A stretch of 64,000 nucleotides of DNA from an uncultured Prevotella sp. (GCA_900543585.1 UQRP01000001.1:62001-126000), one strand, 5' to 3'; positions 17,789 through 28,158 are shown, counted from the first letter of the stretch. Numbers and translations: made by a program. Notes: a model not told the origin generated them from the letters alone.

Positions 17789-20700
17789 TTACTGTTTATT
17801 ATCGTCTTCAAACTGATCCTTGTAGACAACCATCTTGTGATTGTGTGCATACTGTTTGAGCTGTGAAGCACCTTCAAGGTCTATCTGATCCTCGAACTTC
17901 AGCGGCGTGAGACGCTCCTGAAGCCACTGGAAGATGCAGAACAGTGCCGGCACGACGAAGAGCTGGCAGATGGTACCTAACAACATACCTCCTACAGCGG
18001 CAGCACCCAAGGTCTGGTTACCATTCTTGCCTACACCGGATGCGAACATCAGCGGTAGCAGACCGATAATCATGGCTAGAGAGGTCATCAGGATAGGACG
18101 CAGACGGGCAGCAGAACCTAAAATGGCGGCCCATTTGATGGCCATACCAATCTGTCGGCGCTCAAGGGCGTACTGCACGATAAGGATGGCGTTCTTGGAC
18201 AACAGACCAATCAGCATGATAAGCGAAATCTGCATGTAGATGTCATTGCTGTGCCCAAAGAGATTGGTGAAAGCAAAAGCGCCGGCCAGACCAAAAGGCA
18301 CAGACAGCAAAACTGACAACGGAAGAATATAGCTCTCATACTGCGCACTCAGAATGAGGTAAACGAAGACCAGACAGAGCACGAAGATGAGACCCGTAGA
18401 GTTGCTTGACTCTGCCTCTGAGCGGCTCAGACCTGAATACTCATAACCATAGCCGTCAGGCAAGTTCTCCTTGGCAACCTCCTCGATAGCCTTCATCACC
18501 TGACCTGAAGAATAGCCGTCGGCAGCATTAATACTGACGTTGATAGCCGTAAACAGGTTGAAGCGGTTGATATTGGAAGGTCCATAGACTTTGTGCAGAC
18601 TGACAAACTCACTCACAGGAGCCATCTCACCAGTAGCAGTTCGTACATAGATACGTGTCAGGCCCTCCGGTGACATACGGCTGGCCACATCGCCTTGGAC
18701 CATAACACGGAAGAGCTTTCCGTAGGCATTGAAGTTAGAGGCATAAAGACCACCATAGTAGCCCTGCAGCACAGAGAGCACGACCTTGGGCGAGATGCCT
18801 GCCTGCTTGGTCTTGGCAACATCGACATCAACCATATACTGCGGATAGTTAGGGTTGTAGGATGTCATAGCCTGCTGCACCTCCGGACGCTTGTTAAGCT
18901 CAGCCAGGAAGTTCTTGGTGACATTGTAGAACTTGTTCAGGTCTCCGCCCGTCTTGTCCTGCATGGTCATCGTGACACCGTTCTGCACGGAGAAACCAGG
19001 AATCATAGGAGGACCGAAAGCCAGAATCTGAGCGTCCTTGATAGAAGCTGTCTGCTTGTAAATCATGCCCAAGACAGAGTTCTGCTCGTAAGGGTTGACG
19101 ACAAGCGCCATGGGATCCTTGTCCTCTATGGCCCGTTTGATACGATCGGTAAGGCCGCCTGCACGCTCTTCAAAAGGCTTGAGCTTGATGATGAACGTAG
19201 CCTGGTCAGAACCCTGACCGGCAATGAAGTTATAACCGATGATAGCATTGCGGTGCAAGATAGCTGGGTTGTTGGCCAGCATCTTGTCAACCTCGTCGAC
19301 AATCTTCTTGGTACGCTCCTGAGAGGTACCCGGATTGGCAGAGATGGTAACGAAGATGGTACCCGTGTCCTCATCTGGCACAAGACCGGTCTTGGTGGTG
19401 TTCATCAGAATAGCCAAAGCTGCGATTCCGACAGCGACTAAGGAACCCGTGATGACCTTATGGTTGATGACGTACTCTACACCTTTCTTGTATTTATTCG
19501 TCGTCTTTTCGAATACGCGGTTGAAGCCAGCATGGAAGCGTGCTACGAAAGTCTTATTCTTCTCGGTCTCATCAGCCTTGTGAGGTTTGAGGAATACGGC
19601 ACAGAGGGCAGGTGACAGTGTCAACGCATTGATAGCCGAGATGACGATACTCACAGCCATGGTGACACCAAACTCACGATAGAAGGTACCACTCGTTCCA
19701 CTCATGAACGATACCGGAACGAACACGGCAGCCATGACAAGAGTAATAGAGATGATAGCTCCCGAAATCTCGTTCATGGCATCAATGGCAGCAGTGAGAG
19801 AGTTGTCATAGCCTTGGTCGAGCTTGGCATGGACAGCCTCGACAACCACGATGGCATCATCGACCACAATGGCAATAGCCAACAGCAAGGCTGACAATGT
19901 CAGGAGGTTGATGGAGAAACCGAAAATCCACAAGAAGAGGAATGTACCTATCAAGGCTACCGGTACGGCAATCATAGGAATGAGCGTAGAGCGGAAGTCC
20001 TGAAGGAAGACATATACCACCAGGAACACCAGCAACAGTGTGATGAACAGTGTCACGAGCACCTCATGAATAGATGCGAAGAGGAAGTCGGTCACATCAT
20101 ACATGGTGACGACCTTCATGCCAGGTGGCATCGTCTTCTGCTGCTCGGCAAGGGCAGCCTTCACGTCGGTAGCAATCTGCGTAGCGTTAGAACCGGCAAT
20201 CTGCTGCACCATACCCATACAGGCGGGCTGGCCGTCGTTGACAAGACTAACATTGTACATCAGAGAGCCTAACTCTATCTTGGCCACATCCTTCAGCTTC
20301 AGCGTCTCACCCGTTGTCTTACTCGACAAGATGATATTGTCATATTCCAAAGGAGTAGACAGACGGCCCTTATAGCGTAACGTATATTCGTAAGCGACGT
20401 TGGAATTCTCACCAAACTTACCCGGCGCAGCCTCAATATTCTGCTCAGCAAGGGCACCCACGATGTCAGAAGGCATAAGTCCATACTCTTTCATCTTATC
20501 AGGCTGGAGCCAGATACGCATGGAATAGTTGGCTGTTGACGGGCTCGACACATCACCCACGCCGTTGATACGCTTCAAGAGCGGCACGATGTTGATGTTG
20601 TTATAGTTGGTGACAAACTGTCCGTCATAGCGGCCGTCAGACGTGAGGGCATACATGATGACGTTAGAAGTCTGACGCTTGGAGACCGTCACACCGACCT

Positions 20701-21073
20701 GCGTCACCTCAGAAGGCAACAGCGCTTGAGCCTGCGACACACGGTTCTGTACATTCACGGCTGCCATATCAGGGTCAGCACCCTGCTTGAAGTAAACCGT
20801 AATCATACACATACCATCGTTGGTGGCCTGGGAGGTCATATAGGTCATGTTCTCCACACCATTGATGCCCTCTTCCAGAGGCACGGCGACAGATTTCATC
20901 ACCGTCTCGGCATCAGCACCCTGATAAGAGGCCTGTACCATGATGGTAGGAGGGGCTATGTCCGGATATTGCTCAATAGGCAGTGACACCAGACCGATGG
21001 TTCCCAACAGCACCAGCATGATGGAAATCACGGTGGAGAGCACCGGACGCTTGATAAAATTAGTAAATGTCAT
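17789..21073 (-). CDS. RND multidrug efflux transporter, HAE1/AcrB family
   Basis: The 1094-residue inner-membrane proton antiporter has the N-terminal helix FIKRPVLSTVISIMLVLLGT, two large periplasmic loops and twelve membrane helices. The proton-relay aspartates are in AIAIVVDDAIVVVEA (near 403) and the partner lysine in LIGLLSKNAILIVQ (near 960). HAE1 pumps export hydrophobic drugs, bile acids or dyes from the periplasm. The true substrate is not visible. It has a charged C-terminal tail longer than E. coli AcrB. It lies between the adaptor and outer-membrane genes in the usual order. Confidence 0.95.
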   Translation of the reverse strand: MTFTNFIKRPVLSTVISIMLVLLGTIGLVSLPIEQYPDIAPPTIMVQASYQGADAETVMKSVAVPLEEGINGVENMTYMTSQATNDGMCMITVYFKQGADPDMAAVNVQNRVSQAQALLPSEVTQVGVTVSKRQTSNVIMYALTSDGRYDGQFVTNYNNINIVPLLKRINGVGDVSSPSTANYSMRIWLQPDKMKEYGLMPSDIVGALAEQNIEAAPGKFGENSNVAYEYTLRYKGRLSTPLEYDNIILSSKTTGETLKLKDVAKIELGSLMYNVSLVNDGQPACMGMVQQIAGSNATQIATDVKAALAEQQKTMPPGMKVVTMYDVTDFLFASIHEVLVTLFITLLLVFLVVYVFLQDFRSTLIPMIAVPVALIGTFLFLWIFGFSINLLTLSALLLAIAIVVDDAIVVVEAVHAKLDQGYDNSLTAAIDAMNEISGAIISITLVMAAVFVPVSFMSGTSGTFYREFGVTMAVSIVISAINALTLSPALCAVFLKPHKADETEKNKTFVARFHAGFNRVFEKTTNKYKKGVEYVINHKVITGSLVAVGIAALAILMNTTKTGLVPDEDTGTIFVTISANPGTSQERTKKIVDEVDKMLANNPAILHRNAIIGYNFIAGQGSDQATFIIKLKPFEERAGGLTDRIKRAIEDKDPMALVVNPYEQNSVLGMIYKQTASIKDAQILAFGPPMIPGFSVQNGVTMTMQDKTGGDLNKFYNVTKNFLAELNKRPEVQQAMTSYNPNYPQYMVDVDVAKTKQAGISPKVVLSVLQGYYGGLYASNFNAYGKLFRVMVQGDVASRMSPEGLTRIYVRTATGEMAPVSEFVSLHKVYGPSNINRFNLFTAINVSINAADGYSSGQVMKAIEEVAKENLPDGYGYEYSGLSRSEAESSNSTGLIFVLCLVFVYLILSAQYESYILPLSVLLSVPFGLAGAFAFTNLFGHSNDIYMQISLIMLIGLLSKNAILIVQYALERRQIGMAIKWAAILGSAARLRPILMTSLAMIIGLLPLMFASGVGKNGNQTLGAAAVGGMLLGTICQLFVVPALFCIFQWLQERLTPLKFEDQIDLEGASQLKQYAHNHKMVVYKDQFEDDNKQ

Positions 21074-21135
21074 GTTTTCTTTTTATTTATGTGAATTGAA
21101 CGGGACCGTCCCCATCAATCGTAAAAAGTCCCGAA

Positions 21136-22335
21136 TTACTTTCCGGACATTGCCTTCACAAAGCCCTTGGCTGTACCCTGCTCCTTGGAGAGGTTGGCGG
21201 CATCATCAATCTTCTTCTGATATTGTGCTTCAGTAATAGGCTTTATCTGCTCACCATCGGTAAGTTTGCTCAGACCTTTGGATACATAGCGGTCGCCGAT
21301 ATTAAGACCGGAAGTCACCACATAGTTGACACCATCATTCTGAGGGTTCACTTTTATCTCGGTGTATCTCACCTTGTTGTCTTTGTCAAGCTTATAAACG
21401 AAGTACTTGTCCTGCACCTGTGAGGTAGCTTCCTGTGGGATACTGATAATATTGTTGCTTACATGCGGTACAATGATTTGCCCGGCACCACCACTTTTTA
21501 GCAGTCCCTGTGGGTTTGGAAAGTGAGCGATAAGCGTGTAGGCTCCTGTCGTGGCATCGATGACACCACTCATCTTCACTACGCGGCCAGGCTGGTTGTA
21601 TGTTGTTCCATCAGCCAACTGCAACTTTACGGTAGGCATCTCACGCAGCACACCGGCTACACTGCCTGCTGTCTTTGACATACTAAGGATGTCAGGCTCA
21701 CTCATCGAGAAGAACACCTCTACCGTAGAGACATCACTCACGGTGGTCAGCGTGCTCTGTGCGGACACAAGGGCACCCTTCTTGAAAGGCAGGGAGCCGA
21801 CGACACCCGAGACAGGAGCTGTCACTGTGCACCATGACAGCGTCTCACGGGCGGATACCAGACTGGCGCGGGCCTGGGCAACTTGAGCCTCAGCAGTCTT
21901 ATAGCTGTTCAACGCTGTCTCCAGCTCATACTGTCCGATGATATGCTGGGCAAAGAGCTTTTTGTTGTTGAGATAAGTCAGACGCGTGGTATTAGCCTGT
22001 GCTACTGCTGTGTTGAGCGCAGCCTCACTCTGAAGGACAGCAGCACGATAGGTCTCGCTGTCGATAGTAAACATCACCTGACCTGCACGCACAGCCTGAC
22101 CCTCATGCACATAGACGTTGGTGATATAGCCCGAAAGCTTCGGATGCACCTCCACATCCTGAATACCCTTGATGGTAGCAGGATACGTTGTCTGCATATT
22201 GGCACTCGACTCGCCCACCGTGCATACAGGGAACTCATTGTCTTGAAGGTCCGCCAAACTGCCACCACTCTTCTTGCCGCAAGAGGCAAGAGCAAGTGCA
22301 GCTAAGGCCACAAACATACAATTCTTAATTTTCAT
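21136..22335 (-). CDS. RND efflux periplasmic adaptor (membrane fusion protein, AcrA family)
   Basis: The 399-residue protein starts with a lipoprotein signal (LAALALASC, Cys19). It has the MFP layout: barrel-sandwich strands around GYITNVYVHEGQAVRAGQVM, an alpha-hairpin with coiled-coil character (about 95-150), the second lipoyl half TVTAPVSGVVGSLPFKKGA, a beta-barrel and a membrane-proximal domain. It links the inner pump to the outer channel. It is the first gene of the four-gene minus-strand operon and is followed after 62 bp by the pump gene. Confidence 0.93.
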   Translation of the reverse strand: MKIKNCMFVALAALALASCGKKSGGSLADLQDNEFPVCTVGESSANMQTTYPATIKGIQDVEVHPKLSGYITNVYVHEGQAVRAGQVMFTIDSETYRAAVLQSEAALNTAVAQANTTRLTYLNNKKLFAQHIIGQYELETALNSYKTAEAQVAQARASLVSARETLSWCTVTAPVSGVVGSLPFKKGALVSAQSTLTTVSDVSTVEVFFSMSEPDILSMSKTAGSVAGVLREMPTVKLQLADGTTYNQPGRVVKMSGVIDATTGAYTLIAHFPNPQGLLKSGGAGQIIVPHVSNNIISIPQEATSQVQDKYFVYKLDKDNKVRYTEIKVNPQNDGVNYVVTSGLNIGDRYVSKGLSKLTDGEQIKPITEAQYQKKIDDAANLSKEQGTAKGFVKAMSGK

Positions 22336-22393
22336 ACCTATTTATATATATATTAACGAAATACTTATCTAATAACCTCTTACAACGAATAAC

Positions 22394-22476
22394 AACAGCT
22401 TCTCCACTGAGAAACTGTTGCAAAAGTAATAATAAAAAAGGAGAAAACTCTATGTGTTGTTTGAGTTTTAACAACA
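22394..22476 (-). promoter_or_regulatory. Promoter and symmetric sites of the RND efflux operon
   Basis: On the minus strand TACTTTTG (22421-22428) is a -7 box about 85 bp before the adaptor ATG. A perfect 7-bp inverted repeat, TGTTGTT (22455-22461) and AACAACA (22470-22476), lies just upstream of the -33 position. An imperfect hairpin, AACAG-TTCTC (22394-22404) with GAGAA-CTGTT (22409-22419), spans the expected start of transcription. Either could be a regulator site. Confidence 0.45.
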
Positions 22477-22527
22477 ATTAGATACGTTTTCTCTTTCTTA
22501 TATAGATTGTAAATAAATAAAAATTAA

Positions 22528-23955
22528 TCAAAATGTCAAGCCCATTTCAGAAGCTTTCTGCTTCAGAAGTTTCATCAGCGGTTCGCGCTCGTTAGGGACG
22601 GTGTTGTCGAGGACTGCATCCTTGAGATATTGCTTGAGTGTGCCGACCTCGCGTGAGGGTTTGAGGTGGAACATCTCCATGATCTCGTTACCGTCGATGA
22701 CAGGCTGTAACAGGCGCTTGTAGTCACGCTCTTTCAAGTCGGCTATCTTCTCCCGCACCATTCGGAAGTTCTCGCGGAAACGTGCTTTCCTTGCCTCGTT
22801 CTTACTGGTGATATCAGCCTCGCAGAGAGTCATCAGATCATCGATGTCGTCGCCGGCATCATTGATGAGTCGGCGCACGGCAGAGTCGGTGACCTCCTCG
22901 TCGGCGATGACGATAGGGCGCATATGCAGGTCTACTAACTTCTGAACATACTTCATCTTGGCGTCCATGGGCTGCTTGAGACGTCTGAAGATACTCGGAA
23001 TCATCTTGGCACCCACATAGTTATGGTTGTGGAAGGTCCAGCCCTGTACAGCATCCCATCGCTTCGTCTTGGCCTTGCCAATGTCATGCAGCAGGGCAGC
23101 CCACCGCAGCCACAGGTTGTCGGAGTGTTGGCACAGATTGTCCAGAACTTCCAAACTATGATAGAAGTTGTTCTTATGTGCCCGGCCGTTTTTGGTCTCT
23201 ACGATGTCAAGGACGGAGAGCTCGGGGAGAATGAGGCTAAGAAGACCGCAACGGTGCAGGTCCACAAAGCCACGGCTTGGCTGATTCGTCATCATGATTT
23301 TGTTGAGCTCCTCAGAGATGCGCTCCCCGCTGATAATCTTTATCCGCTCGGCATTGCGCTCCAAAGCCGCAAAGGTCTCGTCGTCGATATAGAACTTGAG
23401 CTGTGTGGCAAACCTGATGCAGCGCAACATCCGCAGGGGGTCGTCGCTGAAAGTGATGTCGGGGTCAAGCGGTGTGCGGATGATGCCGTCTTCCATATCA
23501 TAGATGCCGTCAAAGGGGTCGACAAGCTCGCCAAAGCGGTCTTTGTTCAGGCAGACGGCAAGGGCGTTGATGGTGAAGTCCCGACGGTTCTGGTCGTCCT
23601 CCAATGTACCGTCTTCCACATGCGGCTTACGGGAGTCGTGGCTATAGCTTTCCTTGCGGGCACCGACAAACTCCACTTCCTGATTGTGCCACTTCACCTG
23701 TGCTGTACCAAAGTTCTTAAATACAGATAGATACGCACCTTTGCCTAATAAGTTCTTGAAGGCTTTGGCCACTTCTATGCCACTACCTACGACCACGACA
23801 TCAATATCGTTGCTGGGTCGTTCCAAGAACAAGTCGCGCACGTATCCACCGACTACATAGGTCTCCAGATGCAGGCTGTCGGCAGCCTCCGAAATCTTAT
23901 GAAATATATCTTTATCAAGTAATTGCGCCAGATCGGCGTCGCTGAGCATTCGCAT
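22528..23955 (-). CDS. cca: CCA tRNA nucleotidyltransferase / poly(A) polymerase family protein with HD domain
   Basis: The enzyme adds or repairs the 3' CCA end of tRNA. The class II nucleotidyltransferase head has GGYVRDL (36-42) and the catalytic aspartates in NDIDVVVV (50 and 52). RRDFTINALAV and DDPLRMLRCIRFA follow in the neck. An HD phosphohydrolase domain is present, with LLHDIGKAKT near 288. The 475 residues and the HD domain are usual for Bacteroidetes members. Whether it adds all three nucleotides alone or is a poly(A) polymerase cannot be told from sequence. The single-enzyme CCA role is the more common. Confidence 0.88.
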   Translation of the reverse strand: MRMLSDADLAQLLDKDIFHKISEAADSLHLETYVVGGYVRDLFLERPSNDIDVVVVGSGIEVAKAFKNLLGKGAYLSVFKNFGTAQVKWHNQEVEFVGARKESYSHDSRKPHVEDGTLEDDQNRRDFTINALAVCLNKDRFGELVDPFDGIYDMEDGIIRTPLDPDITFSDDPLRMLRCIRFATQLKFYIDDETFAALERNAERIKIISGERISEELNKIMMTNQPSRGFVDLHRCGLLSLILPELSVLDIVETKNGRAHKNNFYHSLEVLDNLCQHSDNLWLRWAALLHDIGKAKTKRWDAVQGWTFHNHNYVGAKMIPSIFRRLKQPMDAKMKYVQKLVDLHMRPIVIADEEVTDSAVRRLINDAGDDIDDLMTLCEADITSKNEARKARFRENFRMVREKIADLKERDYKRLLQPVIDGNEIMEMFHLKPSREVGTLKQYLKDAVLDNTVPNEREPLMKLLKQKASEMGLTF

Positions 23956-23977
23956 GTTATTTCAGTTATTTGGTATG

Positions 23978-23985
23978 CAAAGTTA
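23978..23985 (-). promoter_or_regulatory. -7 box of cca
   Basis: TAACTTTG on the minus strand matches the consensus and lies 22 bp before the ATG. No clear -33 element was found. Confidence 0.5.
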
Positions 23986-24047
23986 ATGCAAAAGCGTGAC
24001 ATGGCAAAATTTGCATTCACTTATTCAATATAATAATGTGTTTACTA

Positions 24048-24077
24048 TTGGATAAAGAAAAAAATATATTAATTTTG
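24048..24077 (+). promoter_or_regulatory. Promoter of the exopolysaccharide locus
   Basis: TTG (24048-24050), a 19-bp spacer and TAATTTTG (24070-24077) precede the SLBB gene with a leader of about 65 nt. It is the only clear promoter before the whole polysaccharide cluster. Confidence 0.6.
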
Positions 24078-24149
24078 TATGCGAAACAATAATGTTGACA
24101 GTTTGCAAGTTAAATAATAAGGGTACAAACTCCGTCGTCAATTATAAAA

Positions 24150-26741
24150 ATGAAAAAAATAGCCATATTCCTCATCGCCGCACTTCTGCCTCTGTCTTCA
24201 TTGGCGCAGTCGTCGATGACAGACTCCCAAGTTGCTGCCTATGTGCAGAAAGAGATGAAGCGGGGCACCTCGCAGGCTCAGATTGTGACGCATCTGATGC
24301 AGAGTGGTGTTGACATATCCCAGATTCGGCGTGTACGCCGCAGCTACGAGCAGCAGATGCGCGAGAGCAGTACGGGTTCTGTATTAGGGCAGAGCACGAG
24401 CCGCCTGAGGCAGAACAATAGTGTCAGCAACCGCACAGGCAAGGGCAATGCGCAAGAGCGTTATGCCACAGAGAGTGCTGACAGGCGCCGCGATGCTACC
24501 TCTACACAGCGGCTGCAAGGGGTTCCACAATGGCAGGAGCAGTATAATGAGGATGATGCCGACTTCCGCAACTTCCAGAATGAGGTTGGGGCCATGGTGC
24601 CTGACACCCTTGCCATGGTGGGACGCTATAAAGGTCATAAAGTCTTCGGGCGGGACATCTTCTCCAATAAGAACTTGAGCTTCGACCCGGTCATGAACAT
24701 CGCCACACCGCAGAACTATGTCCTTGGTGCGGGCGATGAGGTGACGGTAGACATCTATGGCGCTTCGCAGAAATCGGTGAGCAGCACGATAACGCCGGAT
24801 GGTGATATCGTCATTGAGGGTTATGGACCGATACATATCGGTGGCCTCACTGTTGCAGCTGCCAAGTCGCGGCTGCGCGCTACCCTCGGCTCGCGCTATC
24901 AGTCGAGTAATATCAAACTTTCGTTGGGTCAGACCCGTACGGTATCCATCAATGTGATGGGTGAGGTCAATGTACCGGGCACCTACACGCTGTCGGCTTT
25001 TGCCACGGTCTTCAATGCACTTTATATGGCAGGTGGCACGAATGATATTGGTACACTTCGCAACATCAAGATTTACCGCAACAACCGTCTTGTAAGTGTC
25101 TGTGATATATACGATTATATCTTGAACGGCAAGATGACGGGCAATGTCCGCTTGCGTGATGGTGATGTTATCATCGTAGGACCTTACGATTGCTTGGTGA
25201 ATATCACTGGTAAGGTCAAGCGCCCGATGTATTATGAGATGAAGAAGAATGAGAGCGTGGAGACTCTTCTCAGATATGCCGGCGGCTTCACGGGTGATGC
25301 TTACAAGAAAGCGGTGCGTGTGAGCCGGAAGACAGGTAAGGAGTATGCTGTCTATAATGTGGAAGAGTTTGACATGAGCTCCTTCCGTATTGCTGACGGC
25401 GATTCCGTCAGCGTGGACAGCATTCTGGCCCGATATGCCAACACTGTGGAGATAAAAGGTGCCGTCTTCCGCCCTGGCCTCTATCAGCTTGGCGACGGCA
25501 TCAACAGCGTGCGCACTCTGGTGCAGCATGCGGAAGGTCTCACTGAGGATGCCTTTACAGCCAGAGCAGTCATGCACCGTATGAAGGCAGACCGCACGCT
25601 GAAGGTCATACCTGTGGACATCAAGGGCATTATGGACGGCAGTGTCGCTGACATACCTTTAAAGGAGAATGATGTGCTCTTCATTCCTACCAAGCAGACG
25701 GTGATGAACGATCAGACCATCACTATCCAGGGCGAGGTCATGAACCCTGGCGTCTATAAATATGCCGACAACGAGACGCTCGAAGACTTTGTGCTTCAAG
25801 CTGGTGGTCTTACCGACAGGGCTTCAACGGTAAAGGTGGATGTCTCGCGCCGTGTTGGTAATCCGAAGGCTCTGACAACGGACAGCATCATTGCTAAGAC
25901 TTATACCTTTGCACTCAAGGATGGCTTTGTCGTTGATGGCGAGCCTGGCTTTATCCTTCATCCATTCGATGAGGTGTACGTCCGCCGGGATCCCTCCTAC
26001 TCTTCCCAGCAGAATGTCTCTGTTAGTGGCGAGGTGATGTTTCCGGGCGCTTATACGCTCTCGCGTCGTAACATGCGCCTGACTGACCTGCTGAAGGCTG
26101 CCGGTGGCACTACTGACTTGGCTTACATCAAAGGTGCGCGCTTGGAGCGTGTGGCCAACGAGGCTGAGAAAGCACGTATGGAGGCTGTCTACAAGATGCA
26201 GCAGGAGCAGCTGCAGCAGGAGTTGATGTCCTTGGCAGCAAGCTCATCCAATAACAGCTCGTCCATTCAGCAGATGGGCCAGCAGACGCAACAGCAGCAG
26301 CTTCAGAAGTTCCAGGTGCCGAACACCTACCCCGTCGGCATACAGCTTGACAAGGCCCTTGCCGACCCAAACAGCGATGCCAATATCGTGTTGCGGGCGG
26401 GCGATCGCCTCATCCTGCCGCAGTACACAGCTACGGTGAAGGTCAACGGTGCTGTGATGTATCCTAACACCATCAGCTTCCAGAGTGGTAAGCGTGCCGG
26501 CTACTATATCAATGCAGCCGGTGGCTTTGCGCAGAATGCACGCAAGAACAGGGCTTATGTCATCTACATGAACGGTATGGTGGCGAAGGTCTCTACGGGT
26601 GCAAAGATAGAGCCCGGTTGCGAGATTGTCGTCCCCAGCAAGATCTCTCGCAAGACAAGCCCTGCTGAGATGCTGAGCATTGGCTCCAGTGTCTCCTCGA
26701 TTGCCGCTATGATTGCGACCATCGCCAATATGACGAAATAA
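24150..26741 (+). CDS. Polysaccharide export protein with Poly_export and multiple SLBB domains (Wza-like)
   Basis: The 863-residue protein has a cleavable signal peptide (IFLIAALLPLSSLAQ) and no lipobox Cys, so it is periplasmic or outer-membrane. A Gln/Ser/Arg-rich region precedes the Poly_export domain (about 188-260, NYVLGAGDEVTVDIYGASQ). About six SLBB-type repeats follow, near 267, 348, 433, 525, 625 and 765, each with the pattern GxVxxPGxYxL...AGGxT. A Gln-rich stretch (about 675-715) interrupts the last two. It should form the outer-membrane exit for the polysaccharide made by the downstream genes. It is much longer than E. coli Wza, as usual in Bacteroidetes. Confidence 0.92.
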   Translation: MKKIAIFLIAALLPLSSLAQSSMTDSQVAAYVQKEMKRGTSQAQIVTHLMQSGVDISQIRRVRRSYEQQMRESSTGSVLGQSTSRLRQNNSVSNRTGKGNAQERYATESADRRRDATSTQRLQGVPQWQEQYNEDDADFRNFQNEVGAMVPDTLAMVGRYKGHKVFGRDIFSNKNLSFDPVMNIATPQNYVLGAGDEVTVDIYGASQKSVSSTITPDGDIVIEGYGPIHIGGLTVAAAKSRLRATLGSRYQSSNIKLSLGQTRTVSINVMGEVNVPGTYTLSAFATVFNALYMAGGTNDIGTLRNIKIYRNNRLVSVCDIYDYILNGKMTGNVRLRDGDVIIVGPYDCLVNITGKVKRPMYYEMKKNESVETLLRYAGGFTGDAYKKAVRVSRKTGKEYAVYNVEEFDMSSFRIADGDSVSVDSILARYANTVEIKGAVFRPGLYQLGDGINSVRTLVQHAEGLTEDAFTARAVMHRMKADRTLKVIPVDIKGIMDGSVADIPLKENDVLFIPTKQTVMNDQTITIQGEVMNPGVYKYADNETLEDFVLQAGGLTDRASTVKVDVSRRVGNPKALTTDSIIAKTYTFALKDGFVVDGEPGFILHPFDEVYVRRDPSYSSQQNVSVSGEVMFPGAYTLSRRNMRLTDLLKAAGGTTDLAYIKGARLERVANEAEKARMEAVYKMQQEQLQQELMSLAASSSNNSSSIQQMGQQTQQQQLQKFQVPNTYPVGIQLDKALADPNSDANIVLRAGDRLILPQYTATVKVNGAVMYPNTISFQSGKRAGYYINAAGGFAQNARKNRAYVIYMNGMVAKVSTGAKIEPGCEIVVPSKISRKTSPAEMLSIGSSVSSIAAMIATIANMTK

Positions 26742-27088
26742 CTCCTCACGGCGCGCCTGTATGGTGCGCCAAAAAATATGCAGTTCTACTGCATTTTCTT
26801 CTTTAGATTCGCGTAACTCGCTATATATAAGCATGTTGTGCTTTTAGCGGGGAAGAGGTGGAGTAGATGATAAAAAGATTAAGTATGGCAACATCTGAAT
26901 TGAATGCAGAAACCTACCATAGTCATGTAGAAGACAATAAGTAGCGTATTCCAACTCCATACGATGAGTGATATATTCAAACATAATAATGTTATTATGG
27001 GGTGAAAGATGACCAGAAATAAGAATTCGTACGTTCGATATAAATAGTACTTTAATAATTGAGTTAGAACATTTTGCAAAATAAAGAG
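26742..27088. other. Intergenic stretch at the entry to the variable part of the polysaccharide locus
   Basis: No gene is supported here. A hairpin with 8-bp arms (26750-26757 and 26763-26770, GGCGCGCC/GGTGCGCC) is followed by a second, ATGCAG/CTGCAT (26778-26794), and a T-rich tract. Together they may attenuate or end transcription after the SLBB gene. The rest is A+T-rich and marks the change in base composition into the cassette downstream. Confidence 0.45.
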
Positions 27089-28153
27089 ATGGAAAATAAG
27101 CAAGTTCATACTCCGATTGATGAAGGCAACACATCTTTTGACAATCGTGTGGCTACAATAGATATGAGATACATTAACAGAAAGTTATTTCATCATTGGA
27201 TTTGGTTTGTAACCATATTGCCATTGGTTCTCATTATTTCTTACCTGATTATTTGTTCCGTACCGAGATACTACACCACCTCCACGAAACTTGCACCGGA
27301 AATAGAATCACCGAAAGGTACAGGTGGAGCGATGAGTTCTATTGCCTCCAGTTTGGGAATAGACATCTCAAACATGCAATCGACTGATGCTATCACACCT
27401 TTGCTTTATCCAGAATTGATGGAGGATAATAAATTTATTACAAACCTCTTCAAAATAAAAATTATTACAATAGATAATAAGACCAAATGTGATTACTTCA
27501 CGTACCTGTCGAAATTTCAGAAGAAGCCTTGGTGGAGTCGGTATAAGAAAGACAAAATGGTAAGCGAAAATACCCCCAATCCATACCTTCTAACCAAAGA
27601 GCAAGATGGAATCGTAAAAGAGATAAGATCGAATATCAAGATTAGTGTCAACTCAAAGAATGGTGTCATTACCATCACCACAAGCGATCAAGACCCTTTA
27701 GTTTGCAAAACGGTAACAGACTCCCTCAGAACCATACTTAAGGGATATATTGTCAAATACAGAACAGACAAGGCAAAGGCTGATTATGCATACTATAATA
27801 AACTTACAGAAAAGGCTAAAGCAAAATATGAGCAAGCACGACGTAAATATGGCCAATTTGGAGATGCCAACCAAGATATACAGTTAGAGAGCTATCATCT
27901 GCAACAGGAAGAATTGGAAAATGATATGCAACTCAAATATAATGAGTACACAGCCATGAACACGCAATTGCAGCAGGCTGCTGCAAAAATTCAAGAAAAG
28001 ACACCCGTATTTACACTTATAAAAGGTGCCGAAGTACCCATTAAGCCAGCAGGTCCAAAGAGAATGATATTCTCGCTTGCCATGACAGTTCTGGCTGCAT
28101 TTATTCTTTCTATCATCATTTTGAGAAAAGACATTATAAAGGTCTTTGCATAG
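27089..28153 (+). CDS. Wzz/chain-length-determinant family protein
   Basis: The 354-residue protein has the polysaccharide co-polymerase layout. One membrane helix lies near residues 33-55 (HHWIWFVTILPLVLIISYLI), followed by a long periplasmic, coiled-coil-rich domain and a second helix near the C-terminus (SLAMTVLAAFILSIIIL). A Pro-rich segment EVPIKPAGPKR precedes the last helix as in the Wzz family. There is no C-terminal tyrosine kinase domain. It would set chain length with the polymerase. The ATG at 27089 is preferred over an upstream TTG. Confidence 0.87.
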   Translation: MENKQVHTPIDEGNTSFDNRVATIDMRYINRKLFHHWIWFVTILPLVLIISYLIICSVPRYYTTSTKLAPEIESPKGTGGAMSSIASSLGIDISNMQSTDAITPLLYPELMEDNKFITNLFKIKIITIDNKTKCDYFTYLSKFQKKPWWSRYKKDKMVSENTPNPYLLTKEQDGIVKEIRSNIKISVNSKNGVITITTSDQDPLVCKTVTDSLRTILKGYIVKYRTDKAKADYAYYNKLTEKAKAKYEQARRKYGQFGDANQDIQLESYHLQQEELENDMQLKYNEYTAMNTQLQQAAAKIQEKTPVFTLIKGAEVPIKPAGPKRMIFSLAMTVLAAFILSIIILRKDIIKVFA

Positions 28154-28158
28154 ATGTA

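Noticed and set aside
24384..25577. 397-codon minus-strand frame
   Set aside because: Antisense to the SLBB export gene, no domain seen.
26844..27134. 96-codon minus-strand frame
   Set aside because: Overlaps the start of the Wzz gene, is A+T-rich without coding character or promoter.
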